Counted from the first letter of the stretch, positions 33,536 to 43,277 are shown. The stretch: 64,000 nt of DNA from an uncultured Fodinibius sp. (GCA_913056455.1 CAJXMJ010000001.1:434001-498000), one strand, 5' to 3'. The notes: generated by a model from the sequence alone, not told the origin. Numbers and translations: made by a program.

Positions 33536-35056
33536 ATGATGAAAAGTTTACTTACATATCTTATGTGTTTGGCTGTAGTCGTTTCCTTTGCCTCCTGTGA
33601 TAACGTCTTGGACGTGGAGCCCAAGGGACAACAATTAGAGTCTAATTATTATGAGACGCCCGAGCAGGCATATGCGGCATTAGTAGCTACATATAATCCT
33701 ATCGGATGGCAAACAGGCGGACCGGATGGTACCTTTATTAACATCCTTGGACCGCTTAACAGTGCTACGGACGAGATGAATGCCGGTGGTGGTGGACCGA
33801 ATGATGTAACAGCTTGGCAAGCTTGGAACTCCTATAATTTGAGTAGTGCCGTAGGACCCCAAGCAGGCTATTGGAGCCGAAGCTATGCTGGTATCAACCG
33901 AGCAAACCTTTTACTGGAAAGAATAGACGGTGTTGAAGGATTAGATGAGGCGACTAAAGCGCGGTATGTTGCTGAAGCTCGATTTTTGCGCGGGTACTAT
34001 TATTTCTGGTTGGTTCGTCTGTTTCGCAATGTTCCGTTAATTACGGAATCGCTTGAGACCAGTGAGATTTATCAACAGGAGCAGGCACCGCCTGCAGATG
34101 TATATGCTCAGATTGACACAGACTTCACCGCTGCGATTGCAGACTTGCCAACGGCACCACTTCCATCAAACGAATCCGGACGTGCTACGAAGGGCGCGGC
34201 GCGAGCATTTTTGGCGAAATCGTTGATGTATGAAATTGGAGACAGCCAAGATCAGGCTAAGTTACAGCGAGCTGCAGATCTGCTCAACCAGGTGAACACC
34301 TCTACGGCCTACGCTCTTTTAGACAATTATCCTGAGATATTTAGTCCAGATAATAAATTTCATTCGGAGTCAATTTTTGAAATTACCCACACAGCAAAAC
34401 AACAAGCTGATTGGGGAATGTTTGGAAGCGGAAATATTCAGGGTAATGTGTATGTGCAGTTTGTTGGTGCCCGTAGTTATAGTGGACCTACCTACAACAG
34501 TGGATATGGATTTAATCCTATCACTTCTAAATTGGTAAATGTCTTGCAAGGCGACCCACGTTATGACCATACTATTGCTGATATTGGAAGTATGGCAGAT
34601 GATGGAACAGCGAGTTACGAACCGGGTTACGAAGATACAGGATACTTTATTGAGAAGTTTGCCCCGCTACAAGAATACACAGCTGAAAGTGGAACGATTG
34701 AACTCAATTATCCCAACAATTATATAGAAGTTCGTCTTGCGGGAACCTACCTGCTTGAGGCTGAAGCGCTCGTTCGGTTGAATGGTGCCAATGATCCTCG
34801 AGCGGAAGCGTTGCTTACACAAGTGCGTGACCGAGTAGGTTTAGGACCTGTTGCTGCTACGCTTGATAATATTTACCAAGAAATGCAGTTAGAGCTGGCT
34901 ACTGAAGGGCACCGCTGGTTTAATCTGGTGCGTACCGGCCGGGCAGCAGATGTGTTGGCTGATGAAGGGTTCGTGGAAGGAGTTCATGAAGTGCTTCCTA
35001 TTCCGTTGGAGTCACTCAATAACTCAGCTCTTGAGCAAAACGATGGTTATGAATAA
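33536..35056 (+). CDS. SusD-family glycan-binding lipoprotein
   Basis: The 506-residue outer-membrane lipoprotein has lipobox VSFASC followed by DNVLDVEPKGQ, a standard SusD start. Typical stretches are YYETPEQAYAALVATYNPIG, YVAEARFLRGYYYFWLVRLF with the TPR-like helices, and ELATEGHRWFNLVRTGRA near the C-terminus. It binds glycan at the cell surface and closes over the SusC barrel. Two adjacent ATGs (33536, 33539) follow a TTG-GTG; either would serve. It is 36 bp after SusC. Confidence 0.95.
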   Translation: MMKSLLTYLMCLAVVVSFASCDNVLDVEPKGQQLESNYYETPEQAYAALVATYNPIGWQTGGPDGTFINILGPLNSATDEMNAGGGGPNDVTAWQAWNSYNLSSAVGPQAGYWSRSYAGINRANLLLERIDGVEGLDEATKARYVAEARFLRGYYYFWLVRLFRNVPLITESLETSEIYQQEQAPPADVYAQIDTDFTAAIADLPTAPLPSNESGRATKGAARAFLAKSLMYEIGDSQDQAKLQRAADLLNQVNTSTAYALLDNYPEIFSPDNKFHSESIFEITHTAKQQADWGMFGSGNIQGNVYVQFVGARSYSGPTYNSGYGFNPITSKLVNVLQGDPRYDHTIADIGSMADDGTASYEPGYEDTGYFIEKFAPLQEYTAESGTIELNYPNNYIEVRLAGTYLLEAEALVRLNGANDPRAEALLTQVRDRVGLGPVAATLDNIYQEMQLELATEGHRWFNLVRTGRAADVLADEGFVEGVHEVLPIPLESLNNSALEQNDGYE

Positions 35057-35076
35057 AGAAGTAGTACTAAACTGAT

Positions 35077-35104
35077 TATGCTGGTAGTATTGCATACTTT
35101 TTTT
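35077..35104 (+). terminator. Weak hairpin after SusD
   Basis: TATGC and GCATA form a 5-bp stem around a 10-base loop, followed by CTTTTTTTG. It may attenuate rather than end transcription into the next lipoprotein gene. Confidence 0.35.
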
Positions 35105-35174
35105 GAGAAATATAAAAGAAGTCCGGTATGCAAAACTATCGGTATATAAATATAAATCTGAAAGGTATTTTATT

Positions 35175-36671
35175 ATGTATAAGTCCAAAAATTCAAAAAA
35201 TCCGACATATCAATTCACGGTGTTTTTAGTACTCATGGTTGGTTTTTTCATGTCGTCATGTAGCGACAGTACAACGGGCGGTGAGCTAGGCTCCGCACCA
35301 ACATCAGAGGAGGTTACTTTTACATCAGAACCAGATTCTGAAAATCCAAATATTATCCATTTCACAAATACATCTGATAGTTTTAGAGCACTTTGGGATT
35401 TTGGAAATGGTGCAACGGCCGAAGGAGATAATGTGATTGGTGAGTTTCCTACGCAGGGCGAATATACGGTTACACTGACTATTTTTACCAAATCCGGGCA
35501 TGCAGTGGATAGTAGTACAGTAACTGTTGCTGAGACAAATGTTGCTATGTTGGATGACCCAAACTTAAATATTCTAACAGGTGGTAGTGATGATATAGAT
35601 GGAAAAACTTGGGTGATTGATAGTACTCAAATTGGTCATATGGGATTAGGCCCAGCCGATCCAAGTCTGGATGGTTATGGAACGCCAGCATGGTGGCAAG
35701 CCGCTCCAAAAGCTAAGTCAGGTGCTGGTCTTTATGACGATCGTTATACCTTTCAACTCGATGATGGGTTTGTTTATAAGCAGGAAACAAATGGTCATGT
35801 TTTCCTAAAAACTGAATACGAAGATACTGAAATTTTTACTAATCCTATGACAGCTGGTCCTGGAGGTGATGATTTGATAACAGCCTACAATGCTCCGAAT
35901 AACCAGTCATTTGCATTAGAAGAAGCAGATAATGGGGAGCTTACTTTGACTGTTTCTGATCCATCATTTATGGGGTTTTATACAGGTACTAGGACATATG
36001 ATATCCTAGAACTGGAAGAAAATTTAATGGTTATTAGATTTATAGACACAAAAAATAACTTTTTTTGGTTTCATCGATTAATTCCTGAAGGATATGAACA
36101 CCCGCCCGAAATATTACCCTATAAATCAGAGGAGTTGGAAGATAATTTTGATGAGGAAGGGAATGTGGATTGGGTCACCGACCAAATTGCAGATTTCAAT
36201 GAAAGCTATGATAATCCTGCGCCGTTGGTTGCTGACACAACTAATAAAGTAGCGAAGTATGCCAAAGGAGAAGGGCAATTCGAAAACGTATATATTGATC
36301 TCGGGTACGAACTGAACCTAAATGAGCGTAGTATAATACGACTCAGAGCTTATTTACCATCCTATAATGATTATCAGACGGTAGATCCTAATGCACAATC
36401 TTGGGCTCCGGGCAACCTCTTGCAGCAAGTTGAGGTAAAATTGCATAATGTTAACGGTGAAACGGGGCTTGGAGGAAATTCATGGCAAACTCAAGCCAAT
36501 ATTATTCAGCCCATTAATCAAACAGATACGTGGGTTGACCTTGAGTTTGATTTCAGTGGATTCAGCGATCGTGAAGATTTTGATCGCATTATTATTCAGA
36601 TTGGTGGCGAAGGTCACAGTAGGACTGGAATCTTCTTTATAGATGACTTTCAATTAACATCGGCCAATTAA
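35175..36671 (+). CDS. PKD-domain surface lipoprotein, probable glycan-binding protein of the PUL
   Basis: The 498-residue protein starts at the ATG at 35175, with a lipoprotein signal ending FFMSSC. A longer GC-poor extension to 35103 is unlikely. A PKD-like domain lies at about residues 35-110 (HFTNTSDSFRALWDFGNGAT and GEYTVTLTIFTKSG). A middle domain follows with GKTWVIDSTQIGHMGLGPAD. The C-terminal part resembles a carbohydrate-binding jelly roll (TDTWVDLEFDFSGFSDRED, FFIDDFQL). This is the usual position and make-up of the SGBP that helps SusCD capture beta-glucan. Binding specificity is inferred from the neighbouring GH16. Confidence 0.8.
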   Translation: MYKSKNSKNPTYQFTVFLVLMVGFFMSSCSDSTTGGELGSAPTSEEVTFTSEPDSENPNIIHFTNTSDSFRALWDFGNGATAEGDNVIGEFPTQGEYTVTLTIFTKSGHAVDSSTVTVAETNVAMLDDPNLNILTGGSDDIDGKTWVIDSTQIGHMGLGPADPSLDGYGTPAWWQAAPKAKSGAGLYDDRYTFQLDDGFVYKQETNGHVFLKTEYEDTEIFTNPMTAGPGGDDLITAYNAPNNQSFALEEADNGELTLTVSDPSFMGFYTGTRTYDILELEENLMVIRFIDTKNNFFWFHRLIPEGYEHPPEILPYKSEELEDNFDEEGNVDWVTDQIADFNESYDNPAPLVADTTNKVAKYAKGEGQFENVYIDLGYELNLNERSIIRLRAYLPSYNDYQTVDPNAQSWAPGNLLQQVEVKLHNVNGETGLGGNSWQTQANIIQPINQTDTWVDLEFDFSGFSDREDFDRIIIQIGGEGHSRTGIFFIDDFQLTSAN

Positions 36672-36697
36672 GCTGTTCTTTTAGTTAATTAATATTC

Positions 36698-36729
36698 ATG
36701 GAAGGAAGCTTGAGCTTCCTTCCATTTTA
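36698..36729 (+). terminator. Strong hairpin terminator after the PKD lipoprotein
   Basis: ATGGAAGGAAGCT (36698-36710) and AGCTTCCTTCCAT (36713-36725) are perfectly complementary over 13 bp with a minimal loop, followed by TTTTAT. It splits the susCD-lipoprotein unit from the GH16 unit. Confidence 0.8.
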
Positions 36730-36810
36730 TATAGATGTCACCTTTTGAAACCTCTAAGCTTAATTTGGTCAGATGAGTTTAAAGAAAAGTAGTTCTTATT
36801 GGCTAAATAC

Positions 36811-36850
36811 TAGCTTTGCAATGGAATCTGAGAATAAGCTAAGCGCTTAG
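36811..36850 (+). promoter_or_regulatory. Promoter element and palindromic operator before the GH16 gene
   Basis: TAGCTTTG at 36811-36818 matches the -7 box, though no TTG is placed 19-21 bases upstream. CTAAGCGCTTAG at 36839-36850 is a perfect 12-bp palindrome centred on CG, the form favoured by LacI-family repressors. It lies 53 bp before the start codon, where bound protein would cover the transcription start. Confidence 0.45.
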
Positions 36851-36903
36851 TGTTTTTGAAATTTTACATGTGTGAACAACAGAATTCAACTAAGAGTATT
36901 TAA

Positions 36904-37767
36904 ATGATGTTTTTGGATTTAAGAAAAAAAATTCTCTTTTGTACAATTGGTATCATGTCTGTACTTACGATAGCTGCTTGTGGAGATGATAAAGGTATTA
37001 CAACCTCAGGAACGGATGAAGTACCTGTAGACACGACCGATAATAGTAATAAATATGATCTTGTTTGGAGCGAAGATTTCAATTATGAAGGATACCCTGA
37101 TCCTGATAAGTGGAATTTTGAAATTGGAGCTAGCGGCTGGGGAAATAATGAGTTGCAATATTACACCGACAGATTAGAAAATGCCAGTGTTGGTGACGGC
37201 GTGTTAACAATTACTGCGCGAGAAGAGAATTATCAGGGGGCAAATTATACTTCTGCTCGAATGATAACGTATGAAAATGGACACTACTGGCAGTATGGTC
37301 GTGTGGAAGCGCGCATTAAATTGCCGGAAGGCCAAGGTATATGGCCGGCATTTTGGATGTTGGGAAAAAACATTTTTGAAGGTACAACGTGGCCTGCTAC
37401 TGGTGAAATTGACATTCTTGAGATGATTGGCGGGGGTGAAAATGATTCTATCTTGCATGGTACGGCGCATTGGGAAGAAGGTGGAGAGCATACTTATCAG
37501 GGTGGTTCATTAACGCATTCAGAAAAGCTGTCACAAGATTTTCATGTTTACGCTATTGAATGGGATGATCAGCAAATTAAATGGTTCTTTGACGGCGAGC
37601 AGTATTACTCATTAAGCATCCAATCTTCTTCCATGAGTGAATTTGATGGCCCGTTTTTTATCTTGCTAAATGTTGCTGTAGGAGGTAGATGGCCCGGAAA
37701 TCCTGATGAGACGACCCAATTTCCCCAAACGATGGAAGTAGACTACGTACATGTATATCAAAAATGA
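36904..37767 (+). CDS. Glycoside hydrolase family 16 endo-beta-glucanase (laminarinase-like), lipoprotein
   Basis: The 287-residue enzyme carries a lipoprotein signal ending TIAAC, a short linker, and the GH16 beta-jelly-roll. The catalytic motif is E168-I-D170-I-L-E173 (nucleophile, assisting Asp, acid/base). Substrate-cleft residues appear in WSEDFNYEGYPDPDKWNFE, GQGIWPAFWMLG, and the C-terminal FFILLNVAVGGRWPG. The version GEIDILEMIG fits beta-1,3-glucanases rather than agarases or carrageenases. It would cut the polymer at the surface into oligosaccharides for SusCD import. The MFS transporter gene follows by 37 bp. Confidence 0.92.
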   Translation: MMFLDLRKKILFCTIGIMSVLTIAACGDDKGITTSGTDEVPVDTTDNSNKYDLVWSEDFNYEGYPDPDKWNFEIGASGWGNNELQYYTDRLENASVGDGVLTITAREENYQGANYTSARMITYENGHYWQYGRVEARIKLPEGQGIWPAFWMLGKNIFEGTTWPATGEIDILEMIGGGENDSILHGTAHWEEGGEHTYQGGSLTHSEKLSQDFHVYAIEWDDQQIKWFFDGEQYYSLSIQSSSMSEFDGPFFILLNVAVGGRWPGNPDETTQFPQTMEVDYVHVYQK

Positions 37768-37804
37768 TAGTCTTCAAATCTCAATAAAGTAAAATAGAAT
37801 TCAG

Positions 37805-39247
37805 ATGAGTAAAAGTTATAATGTAAGCCGCGTAATTCTATTATCATCAGCAGCGGCATTAGGAGGGTTCTTATTCGGTTTCGACAGCGGGGTGATCAAT
37901 GGTACGGTGGACGCCCTTCAACTGGCTTTTGATTCTGATTCGGCCGGAACTGGTTTTAATGTAGCATCGGTGCTGTTAGGCAGTATGGTCGGTGCTTTCT
38001 TTGCCGGAACACTTGCTGATAAGTTTGGTCGCAAACCGGTGATGATTGCGACAGCCCTTGCCTTTATTTTTAGTGCCTGGGGCTCAGGAATTTCAAACGG
38101 ATCACTAGAATTTATTATCTATCGTATTATTGGTGGAATGGCTATGGGGGCTGCCAGTATTCTTGCTCCTGCCTACATTAGTGAAATTGCTCCTTCAAAG
38201 GTACGCGGACGTCTGGCTACGCTGCAACAATTGATGATTGTGATAGGATTATTCATGGCGTTTATGAGTAACTACTGGCTGGCCGGTTTATCCGGTGGGG
38301 CAACGGAAGTTCTTTGGGGTGGTTTTCAAACCTGGAGATGGATGTTCTGGGCCGAGATCATTCCTGCTTCTATATTCTTTCTTTCATTGTTGGCCATCCC
38401 TGAATCCCCGCGGTATTTAGTAGCGGCCGGAAAAGTTGATGAGGCCGGTAAGGTACTTAAAGGAATTCTGCCAAAAATAAATATTAGAGAAAAAGTGGCG
38501 GATATTGAGTCAACCCTACAAGAGGGGATAAAACCCAAGCTCAGGAATATTTTTGATAGTTATACCGGCAAGATACATCCATTGGTTTGGGTTGGCTTGG
38601 GATTAGCTGTACTACAACAGTTTACGGGTATAAATGTCATTTTTTATTACGGTGCAACTCTTTGGAAGTCAGCCGGATTTACGGAGGGCGACGCCCTGTT
38701 GCAAAATGTGATCAGCGGTAGCGTAAATATTTTCTTTACGTTTGTGGCCATTATGCTGATTGATAAAGTAGGACGAAAACCGCTTTTACTGATTGGATCA
38801 TTAGGCCAGGCGGTAATGCTCGGAGTTATGGCATATGTATTTAGCATTGCGCCGAGTGGAGGGGCAGATTCCGTGACATTAGGTCCAACGCAAGGTATTA
38901 TTGCTTTATTTGCTGCCAATACGTACATCGCTTTCTTTGCTTTTTCATGGGGACCGGTTATGTGGGTTATGCTTGGCGAAATGTTCCCAAATCACTACCG
39001 CGGTGCTGCTCTTGCTCTATGTGGAATGGCCCAGTGGGGGGCAAACTTTATTATTACGATAAGTTTCCCCGTATTATTAACAAATCTGGGACTTGGTATT
39101 TCCTATGGCATCTACGCTTTCTTTGGAGTCGTCGCCTACTTCTTTGTGAAAAAGTTCGTAGATGAAACGAAAGGATTAAGCTTGGAAGATATTTCAAGAG
39201 GTGGAGCCCAAAAGGCACAACCGGCTAAGACAGGTGTAGCAGAGTAA
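37805..39247 (+). CDS. Sugar porter family MFS transporter
   Basis: The 480-residue inner-membrane protein has 12 predicted helices. Sugar-porter signatures are present: FLFGFDSGVINGTVDALQ in helix 1, LADKFGRKPVMI, IPESPRYLVAAGK before the central loop, LQQFTGINVIFYYGATLW in helix 7, MLIDKVGRKPLLLIG, and WGPVMWVMLGEMFPNHYRG. It most likely carries glucose or another released monosaccharide by proton symport. Being directly behind the GH16 gene makes it the last step of the glucan pathway. Confidence 0.93.
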   Translation: MSKSYNVSRVILLSSAAALGGFLFGFDSGVINGTVDALQLAFDSDSAGTGFNVASVLLGSMVGAFFAGTLADKFGRKPVMIATALAFIFSAWGSGISNGSLEFIIYRIIGGMAMGAASILAPAYISEIAPSKVRGRLATLQQLMIVIGLFMAFMSNYWLAGLSGGATEVLWGGFQTWRWMFWAEIIPASIFFLSLLAIPESPRYLVAAGKVDEAGKVLKGILPKINIREKVADIESTLQEGIKPKLRNIFDSYTGKIHPLVWVGLGLAVLQQFTGINVIFYYGATLWKSAGFTEGDALLQNVISGSVNIFFTFVAIMLIDKVGRKPLLLIGSLGQAVMLGVMAYVFSIAPSGGADSVTLGPTQGIIALFAANTYIAFFAFSWGPVMWVMLGEMFPNHYRGAALALCGMAQWGANFIITISFPVLLTNLGLGISYGIYAFFGVVAYFFVKKFVDETKGLSLEDISRGGAQKAQPAKTGVAE

Positions 39248-39341
39248 GAATTTTTTGTCCCAGCAATTCAATTCTATTATTGCTTTTCTGGTTTAATCCT
39301 ATTCTGTAGCTGTATTATATGATGAATTAAGCCAATAAAAA

Positions 39342-39371
39342 AGGCATCGCAGCTAATCAGCTACGATGCCT
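39342..39371. terminator. Bidirectional terminator between the MFS gene and kgd
   Basis: AGGCATCG (39342-39349) and CGATGCCT (39364-39371) plus an inner AGCT/AGCT pair form a stem flanked by an A run and by AAAATTTTT, so it serves both convergent genes. Confidence 0.85.
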
Positions 39372-39397
39372 AAAATTTTTGAAGTAGTTTGAAGAGT

Positions 39398-42300
39398 CTA
39401 GTTCAAAGCCTCATTGACAAGCTTTTCCTGTTCGGCTTTGTGGACTTTCTTTTGTCCGGCTGCCGGAGAGGCAGAAGCTTGTCGACCTACATATCGCAGG
39501 TTCTGCCCGTCTTTGAGCTGCTGCATAATGCGTGTTGAGACAAACGTCCAAGCTCCCATATTTTTGGGCTCTTCCTGGCACCATACTATATCATCAACAT
39601 GGCTGTATTCATCCAGAATATTACTTACGTCCAAGTCAGGGAAAGGATAATATTGCTCCAATCGAGCAATAGCCACATTATCAATTTCTTCTTCTTGGCG
39701 TTGTTTATATAGATCGTAATATACTTTCCCGGAACAGATTACCAAGCGATCAATATTGCTCTTGTCTTCCACTTCTTGATCAGGAATAAACGGCTGATAT
39801 TGGCCCTTGGCTAAATCATCTGTTTTGGATGTAGCCAGCGGATGTCGCAATAAACTCTTAGGCGACATAATTATCAGCGGCTTTTTGTTATCCTGTTTTG
39901 CTTGCTTACGCAAGATATGGAAGTACTGAGCAGGTGTCGTAAGATTGACAACCTGCATGTTATCTTCAGCGCAGAGCTGTAGGTAACGCTCCAGACGTGC
40001 GGATGAGTGTTCAGGTCCCTGACCTTCATATCCGTGAGGGAGGGTCATTACAAGGGAGGACTTTTGTCCCCACTTAGCTTCACTTGCAGAAATATATTGA
40101 TCCATCATCACTTGGGCGCCGTTGGCGAAATCGCCAAACTGGGCTTCCCAAATAACAAGTGCATCAAGCTTGGCTGCGCTGTATCCGAATTCAAAACCAA
40201 CACAGGCAAACTCACTGAGCAGACTATTATAGGGATAAAATGGCGCCTGGTCGTCTTCAAGGTTATTAAGTGGAATAAACTGTTGATCCGTTTCTGTACC
40301 GTGCAGAATAGCATGTCGATGTGAAAAAGTACCACGTTCGGCATCTTGTCCCGTTAAACGGACCGTTGTTCCATCTTTGAGTAATGATCCAAAAGCAAGT
40401 GCTTCAGCAAAGCCCCAGTCAATTTTCTTCTCATTTTTTTCAACTGTTTCGGCACGCTTGGCAAGCTGTCGTAGCAGCTTGGGATTAGCATCAAAATCTT
40501 TAGGGACTGTATTGAGTTTGACAGCTATGTCTTTGAGCTCATCTTCCGGGTAAGTCGTATCCGGGAATTCATCCCAGTCTTCTTGCGTCATCTCGTGACG
40601 ATCAATCATATCTTCTGTAACCTCGAGAGGAGAGGCATTTTTGGCATCCTCAAAGGCCTCACGGAGCAGTTCATCAAACTCATCGAATATTTCCTGCATT
40701 TCCTCTTCGGTGAACTCACCGCGACTTAAAAGCGTTTCGGTATAGATATCGCGAACCGTGGGATGATTCTCAATCTCTTTATACATACCCGGCTGGGTAA
40801 ATGCAGGCTCATCGCCTTCATTATGTCCGTGTTTACGGAAGCCGATCAAATCAATAACGACATCCTTACCAAACTTTTGGCGATATTCGAACGCCATCTG
40901 CATAGCATGGACAGCTTCTTCTGGATTGTCTCCATTGACATGGAATATCGGAGCCAAAATAGCCTTGGCAAGATCAGAAGCATATTCTGTGGAGCGTCCG
41001 TCTTCGGGCAGGGTGGTAAAACCAATTTGGTTATTTAAGATAATGTGGATGGTACCACCGGTTTTGTAGGCATCAAGCTGAGACATATTTAATGTTTCGG
41101 CAACAACACCCTGACCGGAGAATGCCGCATCTCCATGTATAAGAACGGGTAGATTTTTCTTCTCAGCGTTCTCACCGTCGTGGTCTTGGGTAGCCCGAGT
41201 GGCTCCTTCAACAACAGGATTCACCGATTCGAGGTGACTTGGGTTTGGCATCAACTCAATTTCAACTTCTTCACCTCTCGTTGTCTCATAGGTTCCTTTA
41301 GATCCAAGGTGATATTTTACATCACCGGATCCTTGAATGCTGTCGGGATCGAGGTTTCCTTCAAAATCAGCAAATACTTTTCGATAGGGCTTGTTCATGA
41401 TGTTTACGAGGATGTTCAAACGTCCCCGGTGGGCCATACCCATAAATATTTTTTCAACTTGGTCTTCACCCGCTTTTTCAAGCATGTGATCCATCATCGG
41501 GATAAGCGTATCTTCGCCTTCGAGGGAGAAACGTTTGTGCCCGATATATTTCTTATGCAAGAACTGCTCAAAGGCCATCGCCTGATTCAGCTTGTGCAAG
41601 ATCTGCTTTTTCTGATCTTTGGTAAGTTCAGGCGTATTAGTTGTGGATTCCATGCGTTCACGCAGCCACTTGCGTTCTTCCAAGTCAAGGATATGCATGA
41701 ACTCGGCCCCCATCTTGCCGCAGTAGGTCTCCCGTAGTAAGGTAATAATTTCGCGGAGTGTTGCTTTTTCATTGCCGCCAAGACCGCCGCAATAAAATTC
41801 GCGATCCAGATCCCAGAGCGTAAGGTCGTAATAACTTAAGTCAAGCTCTGGACTCTGTCCGGCTTCATCGCTTAATGGATCAAGATCAGCAAGTACGTGC
41901 CCACGCGTGCGATACATATTGATGAGACGCATTACATTAATGGCACGCTTATTTTGTTCCAGCGTAGCTCCACTGCCATCAAGTTGTCCTACATAGGTGT
42001 CAGCACCAAAAGGCAGAGGATCATAAGGAATTTCAAGATCCTCAAAGATTTCATTGTAAAAATTCTCTTCGCCGTTGAGTAGGCTGTGCACTTTTTTCAG
42101 GAATGCTCCCGACTCCGCTCCCTGTATCACGCGGTGATCGTATGTCGAAGTGACATTCATAACTTTGCTAATTCCCAGCTTGTTAAGTACCTCTTGCGAC
42201 ATGGACTGGTATTCAGCGGGATAGTCGATGGCGCCGGTAGCAATTATTGCGCCTTGGGTTTTCATCAGGCGCGGGACCGATTGTACCGTTCCAATCATTC

Positions 42301-43057
42301 CGGGATTGGTAAGCGTGAGGGTAGTGCCCTGGAAATCAGAAATTTCGAGGTTGCCGTTTCGGGCTTTGTCAACAAGATCAGAATAGGCATAGAGAAACTC
42401 TTTAAAGTTCATCTTATCTACGCCCTTAATGTTGGGCACCAACAGATTTCGAGAGCCATCCTTGTTTTGAACATCAATGGCCAGACCCAGGTTAACCTGA
42501 TCCGGAATAACTTTGTAGGGCTCACCATCTTTATAGATGAATGAGTTGTTCATGTTGGGATATTCTTCCAGCGCTTTGATGATTGCCCATGCAATATAAT
42601 GAGTAAATGAAGATTTGGGCTCGTTGCGCTGTTTTAGATGTCGGTTGATAATAGCCCGATCCTCGATGAGCATCTTCATGGGCAGTGAACGGACCGACGT
42701 AGCCGTAGGGACCTCCAGGCTTTCATCCATGTTTTCAACAATCTTACTGGATACTCCTTTAATTTTTTCAAGGGTAGCTCCGGAAGGAATATCAGTATCG
42801 CCATCTTCCTTTGGCTGGGGCGCCTTCTTAGCTTTTTTCTGTTCCTGGGGCTTAGATGGAGCAGCTTTGGCAGTAACCGTACTATTACTGGTTTTCTCTG
42901 CCTCCGACTTTAGATCTTCTGGCTGTTCGACGCCTTCAATCTCATCAAAATATTGACGCCAGTGATTGGGGACAGAAGAGGGATCTTCTTTATATTGATT
43001 AAACAGTTCTTCAACAAGTGCGGAATTAGGTCCGAAAACAGCTTCGAGCGACTTCAA
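39398..43057 (-). CDS. kgd: Multifunctional 2-oxoglutarate dehydrogenase E1 with fused E2-like succinyltransferase domain
   Basis: The 1219-residue TCA-cycle enzyme starts at a TTG (43057), because a stop lies four codons upstream and no ATG intervenes. The N-terminal segment (AVFGPNSALVEELFNQYKED) is typical of E1o. An Ala/Lys/Pro linker leads to an E2-type acyltransferase domain at about 90-330, with catalytic H308 in STYDHRVIQGAESG. No lipoyl domain is present. From about 370 the thiamine-diphosphate-dependent E1o part follows (MGMAHRGRLNILVNIMNKP, HGDAAFSGQGVVAETLNMS). This is the OdhA/Kgd architecture known from Actinobacteria. It must borrow a lipoyl domain from a separate E2. Confidence 0.93.
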   Translation of the reverse strand: MKSLEAVFGPNSALVEELFNQYKEDPSSVPNHWRQYFDEIEGVEQPEDLKSEAEKTSNSTVTAKAAPSKPQEQKKAKKAPQPKEDGDTDIPSGATLEKIKGVSSKIVENMDESLEVPTATSVRSLPMKMLIEDRAIINRHLKQRNEPKSSFTHYIAWAIIKALEEYPNMNNSFIYKDGEPYKVIPDQVNLGLAIDVQNKDGSRNLLVPNIKGVDKMNFKEFLYAYSDLVDKARNGNLEISDFQGTTLTLTNPGMIGTVQSVPRLMKTQGAIIATGAIDYPAEYQSMSQEVLNKLGISKVMNVTSTYDHRVIQGAESGAFLKKVHSLLNGEENFYNEIFEDLEIPYDPLPFGADTYVGQLDGSGATLEQNKRAINVMRLINMYRTRGHVLADLDPLSDEAGQSPELDLSYYDLTLWDLDREFYCGGLGGNEKATLREIITLLRETYCGKMGAEFMHILDLEERKWLRERMESTTNTPELTKDQKKQILHKLNQAMAFEQFLHKKYIGHKRFSLEGEDTLIPMMDHMLEKAGEDQVEKIFMGMAHRGRLNILVNIMNKPYRKVFADFEGNLDPDSIQGSGDVKYHLGSKGTYETTRGEEVEIELMPNPSHLESVNPVVEGATRATQDHDGENAEKKNLPVLIHGDAAFSGQGVVAETLNMSQLDAYKTGGTIHIILNNQIGFTTLPEDGRSTEYASDLAKAILAPIFHVNGDNPEEAVHAMQMAFEYRQKFGKDVVIDLIGFRKHGHNEGDEPAFTQPGMYKEIENHPTVRDIYTETLLSRGEFTEEEMQEIFDEFDELLREAFEDAKNASPLEVTEDMIDRHEMTQEDWDEFPDTTYPEDELKDIAVKLNTVPKDFDANPKLLRQLAKRAETVEKNEKKIDWGFAEALAFGSLLKDGTTVRLTGQDAERGTFSHRHAILHGTETDQQFIPLNNLEDDQAPFYPYNSLLSEFACVGFEFGYSAAKLDALVIWEAQFGDFANGAQVMMDQYISASEAKWGQKSSLVMTLPHGYEGQGPEHSSARLERYLQLCAEDNMQVVNLTTPAQYFHILRKQAKQDNKKPLIIMSPKSLLRHPLATSKTDDLAKGQYQPFIPDQEVEDKSNIDRLVICSGKVYYDLYKQRQEEEIDNVAIARLEQYYPFPDLDVSNILDEYSHVDDIVWCQEEPKNMGAWTFVSTRIMQQLKDGQNLRYVGRQASASPAAGQKKVHKAEQEKLVNEALN

Positions 43058-43277
43058 AATATGATCTTATTGAGTGGGTTTAGATTATTAGTAAATAAAC
43101 GTCTGCAAGAGTTAATATTGAATGTTATTTTTGGTTTCTTTAAACCATAAACAAACAAGCGTAAAGTTAATCATTGTTATATTAAATTACGATTCTTGAG
43201 CAGAGATAATTTTAGCTTTGACTCTGGTGATTTTGATATCCCAACAATGATTAGATAAAGTAGGTTTCAGGAAATTT

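Noticed and set aside
41180-41737. Plus-strand 185-codon frame inside kgd
   Set aside because: It lies wholly opposite conserved E1o sequence and has no recognisable motif, so it is a shadow frame.
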